The notes under the pieces were generated by a model. The model was not told where the DNA came from. It did not search any database and saw only the letters and a program-made list of their open reading frames with translations. The position numbers and the translations under genes are program-made. Below, one piece after another: positions 48,364-59,672 of a stretch of 64,000 bases of DNA; position 1 is the first letter of the stretch, and the number at the start of each line of letters is the position of its first letter. The DNA comes from Patagioenas fasciata (Eukaryota > Chordata > Aves > Columbiformes > Columbidae): assembly GCF_037038585.1 (NCBI RefSeq), contig NC_092520.1, positions 148,613,104 through 148,677,103 of the forward strand. Direction: 5' to 3'.

Positions 48364-50064
48364 CCAATTCCAATCTAAAGAAACTTACAGCAGACACAAG
48401 TGACTTCAGTCTCTGAGTATTCAGTAAAAAGAAAGAGTGAAAGCAAGACAGTTTTACTTTCTCATATGAATAAAGTGAGGAGAATTTATACCTGTCTTTC
48501 AATCAGTGGTGAGTGGAGTCAGGGTCCCTGGTATGAAATTCAGATCTGCCTGGTCTCCTTCCTTCCTTCTGCTATTTACATTGATTCTTATGAAGCCTTT
48601 TCAGGTTTACATGTGTTAGCAGAAAGGAGTTCTTCAGTTGGAAGAGATGTTTGGGCCAGCACCCCTACGCAATCAGGGCTGCTCTGAGTCCAGGGCTGAG
48701 TCTGGGAGTAGTAGATGGTTGCTTTTCCTGGGAACAAAAGGGAGATATCAGAGAGCCATTCCCTTGGAAAGGCCACCCAGGGCAGGGACATGAGCAGCTC
48801 ACAGCTCTTTCAGCAGCTCATAGCTCTTCCTGACTGCTCCAGGCACTGTCATACCATGTCTGGAAGGGGAACTGCACCCTGGTGCACCCCCAGGCCATCA
48901 CAAGTGCCAGGGAAGAGGGTCCAATGGATTCAGAAGCACTTGAGCCTGACTGCCCATCCAGTCCATTTTCTTTTCTTAGTTGCCGAAGACTCCTGCCCAC
49001 TCACCCTCAGGCACAGTTGGGCAGCCTGCCCTGCTTAACGCTTGATGTTTTGGAACTGACCTTCTGTGAGTCAGTGGATTGCCAGGGAGGAAGCTGCAGC
49101 TCTGCACAAAACCTCAAAATACAGAAGTCTAACAACATCTGCAATGCACTTAGTTGCATCACTTTCCTATCTTCCCACCAGAATTCTGTAGCACAACCAG
49201 GAAAGAGAATCAACATCTAGTTTTAGCCCTACAAACTCTCCTTCCAGTTTCAGTTATGTGAGATTTCACAATTTCTGGAAAGAACACAGTATTTCCATTT
49301 CAAAGAGAAACCACAGACTGAAGGAAGAGAGGTTCCACAACCAAACTCTTCTCTGTACCTGACACCCTCAAGGCTGTGCAGCACTAGATAGTAGCCCTGG
49401 CATTGCACAGCAAGGACAAGACAGACACACTTCCCGCCACTGAGTCACATAAGGAAGGGGTGGAAACACAGGGTTACTAGTGTATTATATGGTATTTCTG
49501 TGCGCACAAGGGAAAGAAACAGCACAGAAGGGAGCAGAGGTGGGATGTGATGATAGGTCAGCAAGTCCAGATAGTACCTTCATGACTCAAAAATAAAAGC
49601 TAGACAGTCTGACCAGAAAATTTTTAACTCCTCAGGCTGGTTGGCTGTTCAAGTTGCTTATCTGAGGAAGCCCTGCCCTACTTCCTGCTGTCTTGCTTGA
49701 TAACCATGCTCATGCAAGTCTTTGCAGACCCCCAATATTAAGTTTTTTATTAAATTTGGTTTACTGAATTAAGTTTAGCCCAGTGTAGGAAACAATTATT
49801 TTGCAAATATAATAGGCCCAGGCAGGATCTCTCAGCAAAGCATAATGATTTTGCAAGACCGGGTGTTTTATCTAAAGGTAGGCACACCTAATAGAGCAAA
49901 AAGCCCCTGCTTATATCTCCCCAAAATCCCACCCACAATTTCCCTCCCCTGTTCCCCATTGGCTGGGTACTTCAGGGTTTACAGACTATGCTGACGCACA
50001 CAATACCCTTCCCCTTATCAATCTATTTAAAATATGAATTCCTGGTACTTTGGCTACACTGCCC
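48364..50064. other. No clear feature; possible LTR remnant at the right end
   Basis: No exon was recognised. From about 49800 the sequence has TATA-like and leader-like composition that may be the 5' LTR of the ERV relic that follows, but I found no matching 3' copy. Confidence 0.35.
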
Positions 50065-50298
50065 CCTAAATTAACTTGTCAGTACAGGTATTGGTATGTA
50101 TAGAGGTGTCAGTACATATTCTGGGAAGAGACTGTGTATTACATTAAGAATTCATAGTCTGATGTCTCTCAGTCCTCCCCTCCTAAATTAGCTTGTCAGT
50201 ACAGGTATCGGTATGTATACAGGTGTCAGTACATATTCCAGGAAGAGACTGTGTATTACATTAAGGATTCATAGTCCAATGTCTCTCGGTCGCAGCAG
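50065..50298. repeat. Tandem duplication, 117-bp unit
   Basis: Two head-to-tail units at 50065-50181 and 50182-50298 both begin CCTAAATTA-CTTGTCAGTA and continue in register through GGTATGTATA-AGGTGTCAGTA and GAGACTGTGTATTACATTAA. They differ at a scattering of sites, so the duplication is recent relative to the degraded neighbours. Confidence 0.93.
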
Positions 50299-50520
50299 GT
50301 CCTCAGTTATGTAAAAACAATAGTTAAATGTTCCTTACACCCAGTATTACTGAATTACTGGATTTAAAATTATTTTGACCCAGATAAGTGCACTACTGAT
50401 TGATACTTGTTACTGTACTGCTATTTGAGACAATTTTTTTATCCCTAAACTGTTAGTATGGTGTCGGTTACTATAGCTTGAATCTAACTCGACCAGGATG
50501 CCTCAAGCTCTTCCGCTCCA

Positions 50521-51078
50521 TTGTCAGAGGGATGCAGTACATGGCACCCTGATTGGCCCCAGTCTCGCAGCAAGTGCCTGAAATGTTCTAAGGCCTTGAC
50601 CCACCTGTGGGCACTAGATGCTCTTACGGAGGCAACTACCTGTTCCTTTCTTTCATTAGAGAGAGAAAGTCAGAAAGATGAACGCATTAAGAGAAAGTTA
50701 CACTGCCTATTTCCCTTAGCTCATGGTCTTAGAAACACTGAGCATCACTCAAATGCAGCGGAAGGCCAAGTTGTGTCCTTACAGATATTAATATCTCAAG
50801 CCCAGCAGGACATATGGGCTGGGCTAGATAAGACTCTTGCCATTGTCTGTGTTAGAAGTCTTCATGTGACTGTGGAGAAATGAGAAGGCCACATGGCCCC
50901 TGTGGTGATATTATCTGCCCAAGAAAAACTAGACAGGTGGCTGGAAGATGCCAAGAAGGGAGTTTTTGAAACAAAAATACATAAAGCTTTATATATTGAT
51001 CAAGAAAACTGGGGCAGAAATATTCGGCCGAACTCAACTTCAGAAAATTGTGTGTCAAGTTCCTTCCTTGAAGCCTGA
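50521..51078 (+). pseudogene. Probable ERV gag-region remnant
   Basis: A single frame stays open for 186 codons with only one stop (50881-50883), which is unusual for this AT-rich DNA. The product is Lys/Glu-rich in its second half, with no motif that I can name. It sits upstream and on the same strand as a clear reverse transcriptase relic, and is preceded by a leader-like ACTCGACCAGGATG phrase. That placement suggests a gag or gag-pro segment. The identity is inferred from position only. Confidence 0.35.
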
Positions 51079-52863
51079 CTGGACTTACGAAGCACACGAA
51101 CAATTAAAACTGCTAATGGAGGTATTGCAACTGTGTTTCTGTGTGCTCTTTCACAGGCATAGAATTAGCCAAATCAAGCAAGCAGACTCACAAATCTGTT
51201 ACTGTGGTTTATTTAACCTGTCTTGCAAGTATGTCACATGATGAGGTGGATATCATCTGAATTTCAGAATCAGAAGCCTGGATGCTCCTTTAGGGTCTGG
51301 AATCCAACTACAAACTTCAGTGAAAAATACAGACTCTGTCTTTCAGTCATCACTAGCGTGTGCTCAAAGGTAAAGGCCCCAAGATGACTGAGGCCCACCA
51401 GCTACTCCCTGGGCCAGTCCCATAGATTTGGCATTAAGCACAGGTAAGTTGGTTATCAAACACACTTTAGATGTAGCCCCTGTGCCAGACAAAGCCCTAT
51501 CAGGTTGCCAACCTTTTGAGGCCCAGCAGCACCCACTAGTCAAAAAAGGTCCTGGTCTACTCAGAGTCCATTCACATTGACAGGCACTAGATTTACAGGC
51601 ACAGTGCCCGGTGCCACATGGTCCCAACCATTACTAAGTTGATTCATGTTATGCTCATTCTGTCATCCTCCCCCCTCTGCAGCTATAGTTACCACCAAAT
51701 GCCCTTGTGTCCAGTTAAAAATCCCCCTAAGCTTGTGCAAAAGGGCCCTGACCTTGAACCATGGAAAGCCTGTTTGGCCCTGTACATTCCCAAACAGGCA
51801 GTCCACGGAGTCCCAACATCTGTTTTACTGGCTTTAGCCAACAAACCCCACCACACCACACCTTTTCCCACCAGAGCCTTAGCAAGGGCCCCTAGTGTGC
51901 CTCCTGCCAGTTCATCAGCTGGAAACTAGGAAACCACCAGCCCTTGGTTACCCAGACTTGTCAGACATATAATTAGCACCCCAGGGGAACTGGTCAGAAC
52001 CTGCTGATCCTTCTCGTGTCGTACAGAGGGTACAGCCTACAGGGACTTCCCATCCAGAGGTAGACACCACCAATGATGCTATCATTTGTCCTCATGGGCA
52101 CTCAAAATTCTGCCTTCAGTTGATCACACTGGAGGGGACCACTTCCCTTACCCTCTGCAGCAGCTGACGTGTTCACAGGAGCCTCTTCCACCCTTCCCAT
52201 AGTCAAGTGCAGTTTCCCTAAGAGACAGATGGCCTAAGGATCTGAAGTTTTTTGGAGGTTCTAACATCCACTGCAGAATAACCAAAACACAATTATATTC
52301 AGGTCAGAACAGCAACAGTGCATTACTGTAGCTACAAAGCAGAGCAGCAGAGTGGCAGCCTCTGCTGGCACAAACTCTAACCTAGCTGGGCCAGTGACAA
52401 GAGTTTATATACTTCTGGGTTACATAACTTGTTTTTCACAGAACTACAGCTATTTATCAGGTAAGCAGGATGTAGTAAATTACCACAAAAATGGTAACAT
52501 ATGGATTACTTCAGATAAACTCCAGACAGTACTTCCTTCTACGAGTGTCACTTCAATAATTGGGTCACACTTACACAGTGAGTCCATTAGGTAACACTAC
52601 AGATATTTCTTAACTAGAGAGGCCTGCAAAGGTCTATGAGGCAATAGATATTTTACTTCCACACATAGAACTACTCAGAGACCAGGCCTTCTGTGATGCT
52701 CAAGGAAAGGTACTTCTCCTGATACTTCTGAACCAAAACTCATTTGGGTATTCTGAGAAGCACCCTCCACCTCCAATGACCCATGCTGTTAACAGCTTGT
52801 GAACCCGCAAGCCCCAAAACTCATTATCTCCCTTCTCACAGAACTAGAAAAATAGGCAGTATT
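51079..52863 (+). pseudogene. Degraded ERV internal sequence between gag and pol
   Basis: Proline-rich, stop-interrupted frames on the plus strand lie between the gag-like frame and the reverse transcriptase. No protease active-site motif is intact enough to call. The right boundary is the insertion site of the minus-strand LTR. Confidence 0.3.
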
Positions 52864-53571
52864 TGTTATAGACGATCACAATAAATAGCAAGCGTCGGAA
52901 AAAATTGCTTAGAATTTATTACAGCAAGTGGCAAACGCGCAAAACAGCGCTGGGTGGCTGGGGAGTCTGCGCTCCACCATGGCGCGCCTTTCCAGTAGCA
53001 GCAAGCTTGGTTAAATGTGGTAAAGGATTACATATTCATGGTTATTCCAGGAACACCTATACCTATTCATAACCTTTTCCTCGAAAAGGCCGTTCTTATT
53101 AAAATGAGTTCCAAGGAATTATATCTATAGTCTTCACCTTTGGCTCTGTCCTGTTGCGCCTGCGCAGTGTCTCCGGGTGGTCACAGGCGGGGGTCTTTTG
53201 GATGAAGGCTGCGGTCTATCTTGTCGTGCACTTCTCATCTTTGGCCTAGCACGCTGGGTTTGGCCAAGGCTCCAACGGCTTGAGCTGGTTTTCCTCCTGC
53301 TTTGTGCTGAAAACCCCCATTATCCCGTTCACACAAGGATGCAACTGGGCCCTTATCTCTATCAGTCTCTTTCTGAATGTTCTGCAGGGTACACTAAATT
53401 AGGCTTTTACACATATCTGTGGAACAAGTTTTTAACAAAGAGTACATAGAGGTTGCATTGTTTAATGGCACCATGTACTAAAATCATGTTATATGCTCAG
53501 GTTTCACAGCCACTGATAATATAGCCATTTAGACCGGTTTGATTAATAAATATATCGTTACATCTATTACA
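52864..53571 (-). mobile_element. LTR family C, minus orientation, inserted into ERV pol
   Basis: This is the reverse complement of the 47647-48358 LTR over its whole length: starts TGTTATAGACG, ends ATCTATTACA, with AATAAA on the minus strand at 52915-52920. TATT flanks both sides (52860-52863 and 53572-53575). Reverse transcriptase sequence of a different ERV resumes directly after the right flank, so this LTR interrupted an older element. Confidence 0.9.
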
Positions 53572-55440
53572 TATTTACTTGCATCCAACTCCCCTTTTAA
53601 CAGCCCCATCCAGTCAGCACACAAACCCAGCAGGTTCCAGCATCTGACCAGTGACTACCAAGGCATAAACTCTGTTCCTCTCTGTTTCATGCTGCAGTCC
53701 CAATAGCTGCTGAAGTAATCAATTCCTCTTACCTATTGCATAGCAGGTTTGGACATTAAAGACATTTTCTTCCAGTGTCCCAACCACTTGCACAATCAAG
53801 CTCACTTTGCTTGTACTTGGAATGGCATTCATTATACCTTTACTCATTTGCCTCAAGGCTTTTGCTATAGTCTTACCATTACTGGTCAACGTCAGCTGAA
53901 ACTTCTCCCACTCTTTATGTCTCTCACCACCAGTATACTGACGACATTTTCTTAGGCAGACATAGACGGGAATCTGTTGCACAAGTTATGATCTCAAATT
54001 TCAGCACTCAAAGATCACCAGGAACTTCACATTCCTCCTGGTAAATGCCAGGGTCCTGCCCCGAATGTAAGGTCTTCGGATTCTTTTTAAAGGAGTTTTC
54101 TTGTGTGCACATACCAAAGGTATTCCTGAAAGTGTTTCACAAAGTGTTTCATTTCCTTTCCTCAACATATTCCGTCCTCCAAATGCAAACATTAGAATCT
54201 ACTGGGCTCTTTACACCTCTGTTGTGACAGGCTTGGGTTTTAGTCAGCCAGCCCATCCTCTCTATTCCTTGCTGTGCATACATTTCACCTGAGGCTGGAA
54301 CATGAGGCCCAAACCCTTTTCCTAAAAGTATTCAACAATATTGGTATTTGGGACCCCTCGCTCCTACTGGTGGACTAGAACACAGGGTCTGGCACAGTCT
54401 ACCCCTAAACCAATTCCTTGAGACAGCAAAGGGCAGCAAGATGTGCAAGCCTCAGATGAGGAATGGCATTGTGCTTTACATACCATCTTACTTGTCCTTT
54501 CTGATATTGACAAAGCCCTTGTGGATCGCCTTCTTACACTGGATGGTTTTACAACCTATTCTTTGCAGTGTCCTTCACACTTTCCTTTCCCTGAAGGATG
54601 TATGCAACCCATTACCACTCAGCATTGGGTTCCTGCTTTCTCTGCTATCAGAATCCAACCTTTAGGCCCCAACCATACGATTTTCCCTTCCTTCTCCTTC
54701 AGCTATAAACAATCCACCAGACTCACCTATTACAGAAGCCTATCCTTTCAACACACCACAGAAGGATGCCTCGTTTACTGAAGCCTCCGCAATCCTTCAC
54801 CATGATCCCTGGTTTGGGCATGCCACTGGAGATGACCAAGCTGTTAGACCTGATTGCCACAATAGCACACAGAAGGTTGGACTCTTGACCCTTTACTTAG
54901 TCATTCGCTCCTCTGATGACCAGGTCTACAGTGGCTCTTGGGCTGTTCCTGCAGGGTGCACCCAATGGCTTCCCTCTTGGAAAGCACACTTACTTTAACA
55001 CCCATTCTGGGGATATTTGGGGCCACCTTCTTTGTCAATAAATACAGGACTATGCCTACTCATGTTCTTTGGCTGTCAGCCATGCTGATTCCCACTTTGC
55101 TTAGCCCATGTCCAATGCCATTTGCAATGCCCACGCTGATGTGACTGCTGTGATCAGAAGGGTGGCAATAGTGGCAAACACTGACACCTGTAGTAAAGCC
55201 AACCACAGGCCAGTTGTAGCAGATAAAGATAAGGAAACTTCAGCCCCAATCTCCAATCTGGACCACAAAACCACTGTGGTAGCTCTCTGGTTGCACAAAC
55301 ATTGGGGTCTTCCTGCTGCTAAAGCCTTAGTCAAAGTTGCAGCATGCTATGAAATATGTCTTCCCTTGGACATGGCACAAAACATTACACAGGCCTGTGA
55401 CACAGTTCCCAGTGAGGAAGAACTGGTCTCTTTCAGCAAT
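53572..55440 (+). pseudogene. ERV pol relic: reverse transcriptase, connection region, integrase start
   Basis: Plus-strand frames, broken by stops and frameshifts, follow retroviral pol order. NSPFNSPIQ and DYQGINSV (about 53590-53690) are the RT fingers, then DIKDIFFQ (53752 on), HLPQGF and TDDIF around the catalytic YxDD (53934-53945, shifted frame). A degenerate connection and RNase H stretch follows, with GIWDPSL near 54342. A 111-codon frame (55108-55443) ends with WLHKHWG...ITQACDTV, like the His and first Cys of an integrase zinc-binding domain. The second Cys is missing. It resembles ERVL-type pol more than others, but the class is uncertain. It is non-functional. Confidence 0.72.
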
Positions 55441-55541
55441 TAGCTACCCACAGGCAGCACTACGGAAATACTAACAGACATTAAACTGGTCCAGCAATCA
55501 GTGTGCCATATGCCTGTACCAACCCTTTTGTGGAGTGTCCT
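55441..55541 (-). mobile_element. Possible left half of an interrupted CR1
   Basis: Just left of the LTR, GGTCCAGCAATCAGTGTGCC and ACCAACCC...GTGTCCT can be aligned loosely with the part of CR1 that would continue from the CR1 right of the LTR. The match is weak, but the 5-bp duplication GTCCT joins the two flanks. Confidence 0.3.
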
Positions 55542-56410
55542 TGTGGCAGATGCATACCCTTCCTCTCCCCTTCCCTTCCTTCAATATGGAAGATGCATAC
55601 ATATCTCCCCCTCCACCCCTTCACCTTCCCCCCCCCCACCCCCCACCCTGCTCTCCTGCAATAGGGTTAACAGCTTCTTTTGTTTTAACCCCGGAACCGC
55701 TGATCAGGGAACCTGCTGATCAGGGTCATTAAGAGAGAGAAGGGGTGAGGGTGTAGAGGCGCCATGGAGCCGCTGGGCGCACAGAGCCAAAGTGAGGGTG
55801 CTTAGAAGTTTCAGGACACCCCACAGCCAGAGTGGGGGTGCAGAGAGGCTTCCGGAATGCCTACAGTCAGATCTGATCAGGCTATATAAAATGGGATTCT
55901 TGTCGAGGCTCCACCCCTTGCATGGACCTTGTGGAGGAGGAGCCAGATGCTGCGGCCGAGAGCCCTCCCCCTTAGGCAGGATGGCTGCCTAAGGTAATCT
56001 TCTGGGACTGGGATTCCCCCACACAACAAGCCACGTGGGTGAGTGATAAAATTTTCTTTAATTCCTCGCAGAATCGCGAGTGCTTACTCCGTGCTTCAAT
56101 ATGAACATGTGTATTTTCTTTAGTAATTCCTTGCCAGATTCAGGCAAGTGTATACTTTTCCCAGAGTCATGAATGGCTCTGGTATTGTTTTTGGTGAGCC
56201 ACGTGTATGCACACCATGGATCTCCATTGTTATTATTTGCTGCACCTTTAATAATTACCTCGACTGATACTCGAACCTGTATTTATGTCACTATTGGAGA
56301 GCTAAAACCCCATCTTCCACTGGTTAATCTGCTGCATTTTCTTTACCAAATAAAAGTTTGTTTTGGACCCTGTTGTCCGTCTAAACTAACTTTGGGGTGC
56401 CTCCGTGACA
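55542..56410 (+). mobile_element. Solo LTR (family A), second copy
   Basis: TGTGGCAGATG ... CTCCGTGACA, with GTCCT on both sides (55537-55541 and 56411-56415), a perfect 5-bp duplication. It matches 16838-17785 throughout: TATATAAA at 55883-55890, the GGCCGAGAGCCC block, and AATAAA at 56349-56354. It is about 80 bp shorter, mostly because the hairpin array is reduced to CTCGC/GCGAG (56065-56080), a degenerate CGTGC unit, and CTTGCC/GGCAAG (56130-56148). It is flanked on the right by CR1 sequence. Confidence 0.9.
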
Positions 56411-56690
56411 GTCCTTTATACCTTTCTCACTCATTTCTTCTTAATACCTAATCTAAATCTACCCTCTTTTAGTTTAAAGCCATTACCCCTTGTCCTGTCA
56501 CAACACTCCCTGATAAAAGACTCCCTCCCCAGTTTCATTGTAGGTCCCCTTTAAGAACTGGAAGGCTGTTATAGGGTCTCCCTGGAGCCTTCTCTAAGCT
56601 AAACAACCCCAGCTCTCTCAGCCTGTACTCACATGGGAGGCGTTCCAGCTCCCTGATAATCTTTGTGGCCCTTCTCTGGACAAGGCAGTA
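56411..56690 (-). mobile_element. CR1 LINE fragment
   Basis: On the minus strand this is CR1 sequence. On the plus strand it reads ATCTAAATCTACCCTCTTTT, TAAAGCCATTACCCCTTGTC, GGGTCTCCCTGGAGCC and TGTGGCCCTTCTCTGGAC in standard antisense order. It is 5'-truncated at about 56690 and interrupted on its 3' side by the family A LTR. Confidence 0.92.
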
Positions 56691-56716
56691 CTGATGTGAT
56701 CAGCAAAAATCAGACA

Positions 56717-57440
56717 CAACAGCTATTTTTGGATCCTAACTAATAGGCAGAGTTAACACTGCAAACCAGTGTATCTAGACTGAACTTAGCAGAACCTGCT
56801 GAAACTCATCAAAGTTGCCTGAAATAATGTCACTGACACGAAATCACACCTACAAGCCCGGAAGCCCTAGTTAAACTTTATGTATGATGCAAACACAGAC
56901 TTAGCTGTTCCTTATACATTGACTATAGGAGATGCTACTACTGAATGAACCTACCCTATCTCCAGCTTTATATCCAGATGGATCTGTGACCCATCCCATG
57001 GATCACTGACAACAGGCCTGGCAGAGAAACACAGGACAACAATAAGTAAACATTGAAGATGACATCCCTGATCCAGGACAGGGCTCCTGTGTGAAGGGAG
57101 TTCCTCTGGAACCTCTGATATGTGCCTTAATTCCCTGGGGGACTCTGGCATTTCTCATTAGACCCTGACGAACATGCTGAGACAGTACTTGCCCATGTCA
57201 GCAATGGCTGTGCATGTTTATGATCTTGAATGGTCACCAACAGCAACTAGAGCTTTGAATTTGATGTTACATCTAGTTGTGGGTTTGTTAGTTTCGACTA
57301 TATTGTGTTCATTGCTTATAATCATTCTGTATATCCAAGCTGAGCAAATGATGAAACAAATTACGCTAATCCAACATGTAGAAGATATGCAATCAACTGA
57401 CTGACTGTGCAATGGTATATAATTAGCATTAATTGTAATG
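56717..57440 (+). other. Inverted-duplicate unit with a small membrane-type ORF (copy 1)
   Basis: The segment from CAACAGCTATTTTTGGATCC through the ORF recurs inverted at 63386-63697, including the junction with the neighbouring CR1. The ORF (57174-57404, 76 residues) begins MLRQYLPMSAMAVHVYD and has one hydrophobic stretch (about residues 28-53) followed by a short polar tail. An in-frame TAG lies 15 bases upstream of its ATG in both copies. It could be the membrane end of an ERV envelope, a chance frame, or part of an unnamed repeat; I do not recognise a family. Confidence 0.5.
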
Positions 57441-57561
57441 CTTAAGTTAAGCAAGTTATCAATTTATTGTACCCTTACCACTAATCTGCAATATGTCACA
57501 TATTTATGACAGAAAATAGGTAACTGTAGTATTACTCTGGGAGTTGATAAAATGGATTTAC

Positions 57562-58257
57562 TGTAGCCACACGGTGGGGTGTGACGGATACATTCAACTC
57601 CTTGACTAAATTAGTGATAGTTTGGTTCAGGCTCCCAAAGGAAATGAAGGTCTAGGCCATTACCAGGTCAAGAACTTATCTAGTTCCACCCTGTTCTTTG
57701 AGAATCCACAAAGGAACAAGGTGACACAGTGAAGTTTGATGCATATGAGCTAAGAGACCAGAACACCAACCATGCGATTAACACATGAATAGCAAGTGGT
57801 TCTTCCAAGGCTAATTTGTGAAGGAACAAATGAAGTTGTGGGTACAAGGAGTTCAATGCTTACCTTTTCCATTGTATGCAATTTGACTACAAGCCAACCA
57901 CTTTATTCCATAAATACAACAGCCTGAGGGAGCCTTTTTGAACTCTCCCTGCTGAGCAGCTGGCTGCATGGCAGTGATCTCCTCCTGAGTTGGGATGCCT
58001 CCCAAGGTTACTCCTCAAGGTTGAGAGATCCCTTACCAACTGCAGATCTTCGTCAAGAGATCAATAACACATATAACCTCATATCACAGAGAATTATTTG
58101 TACTGGTATTTTTGAATTACTATTATATCCCCTGTACAGTACATAATAGATTGGATTTTCTTAAGCCTCACTTTTACAACATCTTAATTCAATAAAATTA
58201 CTTTAGCTGCTACCTTTGGTGGTGCTTTTTTAGGCAGTGTGAATCTTCCCTGTGACA
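57562..58257 (+). mobile_element. LTR-like element
   Basis: The segment begins TGTAGCCACA and ends CCCTGTGACA. It contains a CATAAATA element (57909-57916) followed by a GC-richer leader with GGGAGCC and CTCCTGAGTTGGGATGCC. Then come an AT-rich stretch, AATAAA (58191-58196) and a GT-rich end. This is the U3-R-U5 plan on the plus strand. No target duplication or second copy was found. Confidence 0.6.
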
Positions 58258-59569
58258 ACTGCAAATGAGGCAATCATAACAGTTTTAAAATATTCTTGTT
58301 CATTATTAAAAGCTTCCTTTTATTGACCAAAACTCTAAACACATGTATTTCAACGCCAACCACTCTAATCTTGGTTGTTTGGGATTTTTTGTTTATGATT
58401 TTTTTCATGGCTTTGGCTTAGTAGCAATTTAGGATTTATTAATATTTTTGAGACAAATCACAAGATTAGGTTGTGTAATTCTTAATAATACTTAATCATC
58501 AGCCAATTTAAGAGAGCAATTTAATGGTACCATTTTGTTACAATCAAAATAGTAACACAGTTAACAATTCAAGAATGGTAGAGTTCATAAAGATTGCACA
58601 GTTTCCTCAATCAAATTGTACATATAGATAGAGGTTAAATCAAATAACACATGCAGATAAACAGTTCTAAATCAAAATGCACATTCATAAACAGGTTAAC
58701 CTATGATTAAAATTTCCCATTTTGAGAATTTCATGAATTACTTTGTGTGCTGCCATTCATCAACAGATGGTTGGTGAACCTGGCAAAATCATACCTTTGA
58801 GTCCTCATGGAACAGTCAACAGATGATCTTTCAATCCTCACGAAACCTACTCTGGCAGGTATCCCAGCTCAGGGGGAGATAATGGGTCACAGAGCCCACT
58901 GCAGTCCCACAGAGTTCCAAAAGGTCTCACTTTGGATCACCATCTCTAGGGTGTCACGATAATTGTCTTAGGTTGGTATTTTCCATTCAGGTCACAACTG
59001 GTGCCGAGTCATTCCCTATACAATTCAGGTAGCAGATGGCCCAGGTGTGGCCAGGGAGTGCCTGACACCTCAGCCCCAGGCCACTGCAATTGTAATCAAC
59101 ATAACAGAACAATGGGAGATCTTCCCAAGCTTGTAAGGCTTATCTCATAGTAGCCTGAAGCAGGGCTGCACCACCACAGTTGCCTACCCCTCCAGAACAT
59201 GGCCTTCAGCAAACACAAGCTTCCAAGACCTGAAAGAACTAAAGTTCAGCTGCAGGCCAGTAAAACTTTTCTCCCTTGTTTCTGCTTTTGGATTTTTAAC
59301 AGTCAGTCTCAGCTAAACAAAAGCATTTAAAATTAATTCAGTATGTTTGACATACAGTATCAGAGAAAGGTTAGAGTAGCCTGGCAGACTTGCACCTGGG
59401 GTACAAGATGGCCTGAATCACCCAGGCGTGTGATCCAAGGAAAGAGCATGTACGCACACACCAAAAACTCTCATTTTCCTTAGTTCATTTAACTGGATGG
59501 CTGCAGATCAGGTTGTTTGCTTTGGGTCATTCAGTTTTTTCTTATGTGAAGACAATTCATTCAAAACTC
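58258..59569. other. No recognised feature
   Basis: AT-rich non-coding sequence without a recognised exon or repeat edge. Confidence 0.45.
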
Positions 59570-59672
59570 ACCTAGATGCATCTGCTCTAGGTGAACCTGC
59601 CTTAGCAAGTGGGTTGGACAGATGATCTCCAGAGGTCCCTTCCAACCCCAACCATTCTGTGATTCTGTCCTC
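59570..59672 (+). mobile_element. Short CR1 3' end
   Basis: CTGCTCTAGGTGAACCTGCC, TTGGACAGATGATCTCCAGA and CCATTCTGTGATTCTGT are the last ~100 bp of CR1 on the plus strand. It ends with the ATTCTGTG-type terminal repeat and is severely 5'-truncated. Confidence 0.92.

Noticed and set aside
51540-51930. Possible retroviral dUTPase or protease in the proline-rich frames
   Set aside because: Only a few residues resemble such domains and the frame is broken; not enough to name a domain.
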